From Prolixibacteraceae bacterium (lineage in GTDB: Bacteria; Bacteroidota; Bacteroidia; Bacteroidales; Prolixibacteraceae): 64,000 nt of DNA. A model generated the notes under the pieces. It did no database searches. It had not been told where the DNA came from and saw only the letters and a program-made list of their open reading frames with translations. A program made the position numbers and the translations under genes. The stretch spans positions 1 to 64,000 of the forward strand of contig JAIOZY010000007.1 in the NCBI GenBank assembly GCA_021740385.1. Direction: 5' to 3'. Positions within the stretch are counted from its first letter, which is position 1. Each line of letters starts with the position of its first letter. This document shows, piece after piece, positions 62,201 through 64,000 of this stretch.

Positions 62201-64000
62201 TGCTGGTTACAGCCTGGGTTATAATGGTTGGCGGTGCGTATCCTACAGGGTCAGTGCCTTCTTTGTATTCATAAGCGCCCATATCGATGGTTCCGGGTTG
62301 GGTATGGTTGGTTTTCGATAGTTTGCGGCCGTAACCTTCGCCCCGGATATCGAAAGGTTCGTTGTTGTAACTGTCGTTACCGGCATCGGCGCAGGGCGAT
62401 CTTCCCTTTATGCGGAAGTCGCCATTGGCTGCATCCACAAAATGCGGGTTGGAAGTTATGCAATTTGCATCAGCATTTAGTGTGCCTCCATCATTATAAA
62501 TATCATTGGTATCGTTGCTGTAACAAGTGTAGTTTAATGTAGTGGTTCCGGCGCCATTAATATAAATCTCATTTCCGTTAAATGTTGAAGTATTGCCATA
62601 TACAATACAGTTGTTTAAGGTTGGTGATGAATTAAAATTTCCCATTCCGCCCCCGAATTCTGCATGATTTCTGCTAATAGTAACGTTGTTTAGGATGGGT
62701 GAAGAATTTTCATTACAGATACCACCCCCATGCCTTGATGAATTATTTTGGATGGAAACATTTGTCAGTATTGGTCTTGAATCTACATTGAAAATACCGC
62801 TGCCGTGATTACTGTTGATTGTTACATTGTTCAGGCTTGGAGAAGAATTATCATTGTATATACCGTTACCTTTATTACTGCTAATTGCTACATTGATCAG
62901 GCTTGGAGAAGAATTAACATTGCATATACCGTTATCATGGTTGCTTCTGATTGAAACATCGTTTAGGTTTGGAGAAGAATTTTCATTGTATATGCCGGTT
63001 TCACTATTATTGTTGATTGTTACATCGAAGAGGCTTGGAGAAGAATTTTTATTATAAATCCCTCCACAAAAAAAATATGCAACATTATCACTGATTGTTA
63101 CATTTTTAAAGTTTGGAGAAGAATTTTCATTATACATACCTCCGCCACAATTTGCCCAGTTCCTGTGTAGGGTTACATTGATTAGGTTTGGAGAAGAATT
63201 ATTATTATAAATTCCTGCACCATCTGAATAGGTATAGTTATCGTTAACATTTACATTGATTAGGGTTGGTGATGATTTGTCATTATACATTCCACCCCCA
63301 TAATTGGCCATACTGTAATCAATTGTTACATTAGTCAGGGTTGGAGAAGAGTTTTTACAATTATACATCCCTCCTCCATGTTCACGGGCAAAATTTTCAA
63401 TAAAGGTAATATTGGTTAAGGTTGGAGAAGAATTTTTATTAAACATTCCACCACCATTACAATAAGTATCATCACCATAGGCATAACCCCTCTTAATGGT
63501 TACTCCATCTAAAAGGGCAGCCGAAGTAATATTGTCGTTAAAAAATACATTAAAGCAGTCATCTTTGGAATTGAACCGGTGTCCAATATTACCACTGAGA
63601 ATGGTTTCATTGATTTCTCTGTAACCAAAATCGGTTCGTTCATCAACAGCATTTTCGTTACCGTGAAAACCACCGTATATTTTCACACCTTCTTTCATCG
63701 AAAAATGGTCAAAACGTGAAGTGCCGGGTTTGTATGTGCCAGCGGCAATCCATATCTGGTCGCCGCTTATTGCCGCGCTATGTGCATCTTGTAACGAAGT
63801 ATAAGCATTAGCCCACGATATTCCATTGTTTGCACCCGTAGCATTATCGTTCACATAAAATATTAAATAAATTTCAGCAGGGTCGGTGCCTGCTTTGTAT
63901 TCGTAAGCCCCCATGTCGATGGTTCCCTGCTTGCGGTTAAAACCTGAACCACGGATATCGTATGGTTCATTGTTGAAACTGTCATTACCTGTATCCACGC
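59274..64000 (-). CDS. Giant T9SS surface protein: beta-helix, Calx-beta and MBG domains (5' end beyond window)
   Basis: At least 1574 aa; the frame is open at the right edge and the first visible codon (GTG) is internal. Order: end of one copy of a NDSFNNEPYDIRG...GTIDMGAYEYK module; a right-handed beta-helix (about 45-535) with 12 NSSPxLxNV repeats; a second copy of the same module (about 536-585); an Fn3-like domain (about 588-686); about five Calx-beta domains (about 690-1245, with VDDDLVEGDETI-like acid clusters that bind calcium); Ig-like and MBG domains (about 1250-1480, KTYGEENPEFTLSYSG); and a C-terminal T9SS domain (about 1500-1574, CYPNPFSNAIYL...FSRLIVKE). Probably an adhesin or surface glycan-active protein; no catalytic residues identified. 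Confidence 0.85.
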   Translation of the reverse strand, partial: VDTGNDSFNNEPYDIRGSGFNRKQGTIDMGAYEYKAGTDPAEIYLIFYVNDNATGANNGISWANAYTSLQDAHSAAISGDQIWIAAGTYKPGTSRFDHFSMKEGVKIYGGFHGNENAVDERTDFGYREINETILSGNIGHRFNSKDDCFNVFFNDNITSAALLDGVTIKRGYAYGDDTYCNGGGMFNKNSSPTLTNITFIENFAREHGGGMYNCKNSSPTLTNVTIDYSMANYGGGMYNDKSSPTLINVNVNDNYTYSDGAGIYNNNSSPNLINVTLHRNWANCGGGMYNENSSPNFKNVTISDNVAYFFCGGIYNKNSSPSLFDVTINNNSETGIYNENSSPNLNDVSIRSNHDNGICNVNSSPSLINVAISSNKGNGIYNDNSSPSLNNVTINSNHGSGIFNVDSRPILTNVSIQNNSSRHGGGICNENSSPILNNVTISRNHAEFGGGMGNFNSSPTLNNCIVYGNTSTFNGNEIYINGAGTTTLNYTCYSNDTNDIYNDGGTLNADANCITSNPHFVDAANGDFRIKGRSPCADAGNDSYNNEPFDIRGEGYGRKLSKTNHTQPGTIDMGAYEYKEGTDPVGYAPPTIITQAVTSITTNTATGNGNITDLGYPEEITAYGVCWNTTGMSTTAGSNTNEGVTFSTGYFSSGITGLTAGTTYYVRAYATNNTGTAYGDEVSFTTPNPVVEFTSTSQTSLSENGILTITAKLSEISNKNVTIPFSVNTLSTARGNGIDYTITASPVTIPAGETTVDIIVTIVDDDLVEGDETIIIDMEVTTNAFKGALTSHTITITDNDNALISIFPETLAEEGGLGNFTVSSTKRFQELVIMDIKVSGSANEGADYAPIYRQFVLPPYMYNAPIEITAVDDRLVEGTETISVNLDRIITGLGEVDTLASEATLEIIDNDFATISVTSTGEIDEGEQGFFNITLDKATEHPFTVTTGLSGNATEGEDFSPIRREVNIPAGLLHVGVQLNSIPDLVNEGNENVNMELFSTTNGNVIVADTPGNMATMIIIDDDPQPGISVDSASASEGAGTLAFSIELSAPSGKTVNVSYETSGTGSATPETDYAETSGTLEFLPGETEKTIGVTVIDDLLFENDETFNLLLHDVVNATIDPDMATGIIVDNDLEPPVAALQFSRENILENGGKAYIKAILDKPAGVEVTIGYSLTGDAVENEDFFNDASGNIVIPKGETADSVLITFFNDEIVEPDEQLIANLDEIINATQGIPVTDTLVILNQDQAITFGELAGATYGDAPFNLSGSTTSGLDVNYSSSNLSVATISGDMLTITGAGTVTATASQPGNEIYEPAVEITRELTVEKAKLQVTARDVEKTYGEENPEFTLSYSGFVNSDNKSMLNTVPLASTTATQTSSAGNYTITFDNGEDSNYSFVYIEGKFTINKASQAITFIELPEANSDNSPVQLTATASSGLDVYFESSNESVAYIERTTAIIVGSGETIITAQQDGNWNYLPAEGVTRLLTVGTSGIGWPTAYGPLCYPNPFSNAIYLNAACSNDALVQVFDTNGKKLLEKTCPTGTIYCGSLRNGPYLLKVTLQNGESFSRLIVKE
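62604..63434 (-). repeat. Twelve coding repeats of the beta-helix (NSSPxLxNV units)
   Basis: The DNA encodes twelve variants of NSSPTLTNV with 17-27-residue spacing, most carrying a GGGMYN or GIYN turn before them (IYNENSSPNLNDV and similar). Adjacent units share long nucleotide stretches such as GGAGAAGAATT on the plus strand, indicating recent duplication. Confidence 0.85.

Noticed and set aside
62604-63434. Regular ~75-nt repeats as a CRISPR array
   Set aside because: They are in frame within one long coding sequence and encode a beta-helix repeat.
1-64000. tRNA, rRNA genes or a replication origin
   Set aside because: No cloverleaf, rRNA-like or DnaA-box-rich region was recognised by eye; a covariance-model scan would be needed to exclude short RNAs.

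Overview
The window looks like a chromosome segment of a free-living, polysaccharide-degrading member of the Bacteroidota, probably a marine or anoxic lineage near Marinilabiliales/Prolixibacteraceae (that placement is inference). The evidence: at least four proteins end in type IX secretion (T9SS) sorting domains; lipoproteins carry Bacteroidota-like lipoboxes; several candidate promoters fit the TAnnTTTG -7 box; arginine synthesis uses an ArgF' transcarbamylase of the Bacteroides succinylornithine type; and intergenic regions are full of short inverted repeats.

Layout. (1) 1-3.8 kb: the 5' end of a tyrosine recombinase running off the left edge, a short repeat cluster, ornithine aminotransferase (rocD) and a BatA-type vWA membrane protein. 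(2) 3.9-30.2 kb: a carbohydrate-utilisation region, almost all on the minus strand. It has a sulfatase, two BNR_4 lyase-like beta-propellers, a GH88 unsaturated uronyl hydrolase overlapping one of them by 4 nt, a secreted GH13 protein next to a TreT-type trehalose synthase, a DUF5060 protein, a T9SS clan GH-A-like protein, a YhcH-family protein coupled to GH3, a chorismatase/RidA-like protein, a LytS/LytTR two-component pair whose kinase carries a cysteine-free thioredoxin-like sensor, a DUF4185-like propeller and a PL1 pectate lyase with a CBM. No SusC/SusD pair is present. A lyase that leaves unsaturated uronyl ends, a GH88 that removes them and a sulfatase together suggest a sulfated uronic-acid polysaccharide (ulvan- or pectin-like). 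(3) 30.8-44.2 kb: catalase, a ResB-CcsA cytochrome c maturation fusion, a ZIP transporter and a CusABC-type heavy-metal efflux operon with a small HYC_CC_PP-like protein. (4) 44.4-59.1 kb: arginine/proline biosynthesis. carAB diverges from argR - GNAT - argG - argC - argD - proC - proB - proA - [YafQ-type toxin-antitoxin] - argF'. argB, argE and argH are not in the window. (5) 59.3-64.0 kb: the C-terminal part of a giant T9SS protein with a beta-helix, Calx-beta domains and an MBG domain, truncated by the right edge.

Most interesting signals: paired ARG-box-like operators with canonical 3-bp spacing in front of argR; a carA leader with a hairpin-embedded, Arg-codon-containing mini-ORF in front of a TTG-started carA; Ala at the specificity-determining position of ArgF'; a toxin-antitoxin pair bracketed by a 66-bp duplication of the proA 3' end; a histidine kinase with a degenerate redoxin sensor; an unannotated 59-aa ORF whose ends are complementary; two MITE-like elements with shared termini; and a REP/RAYT remnant.
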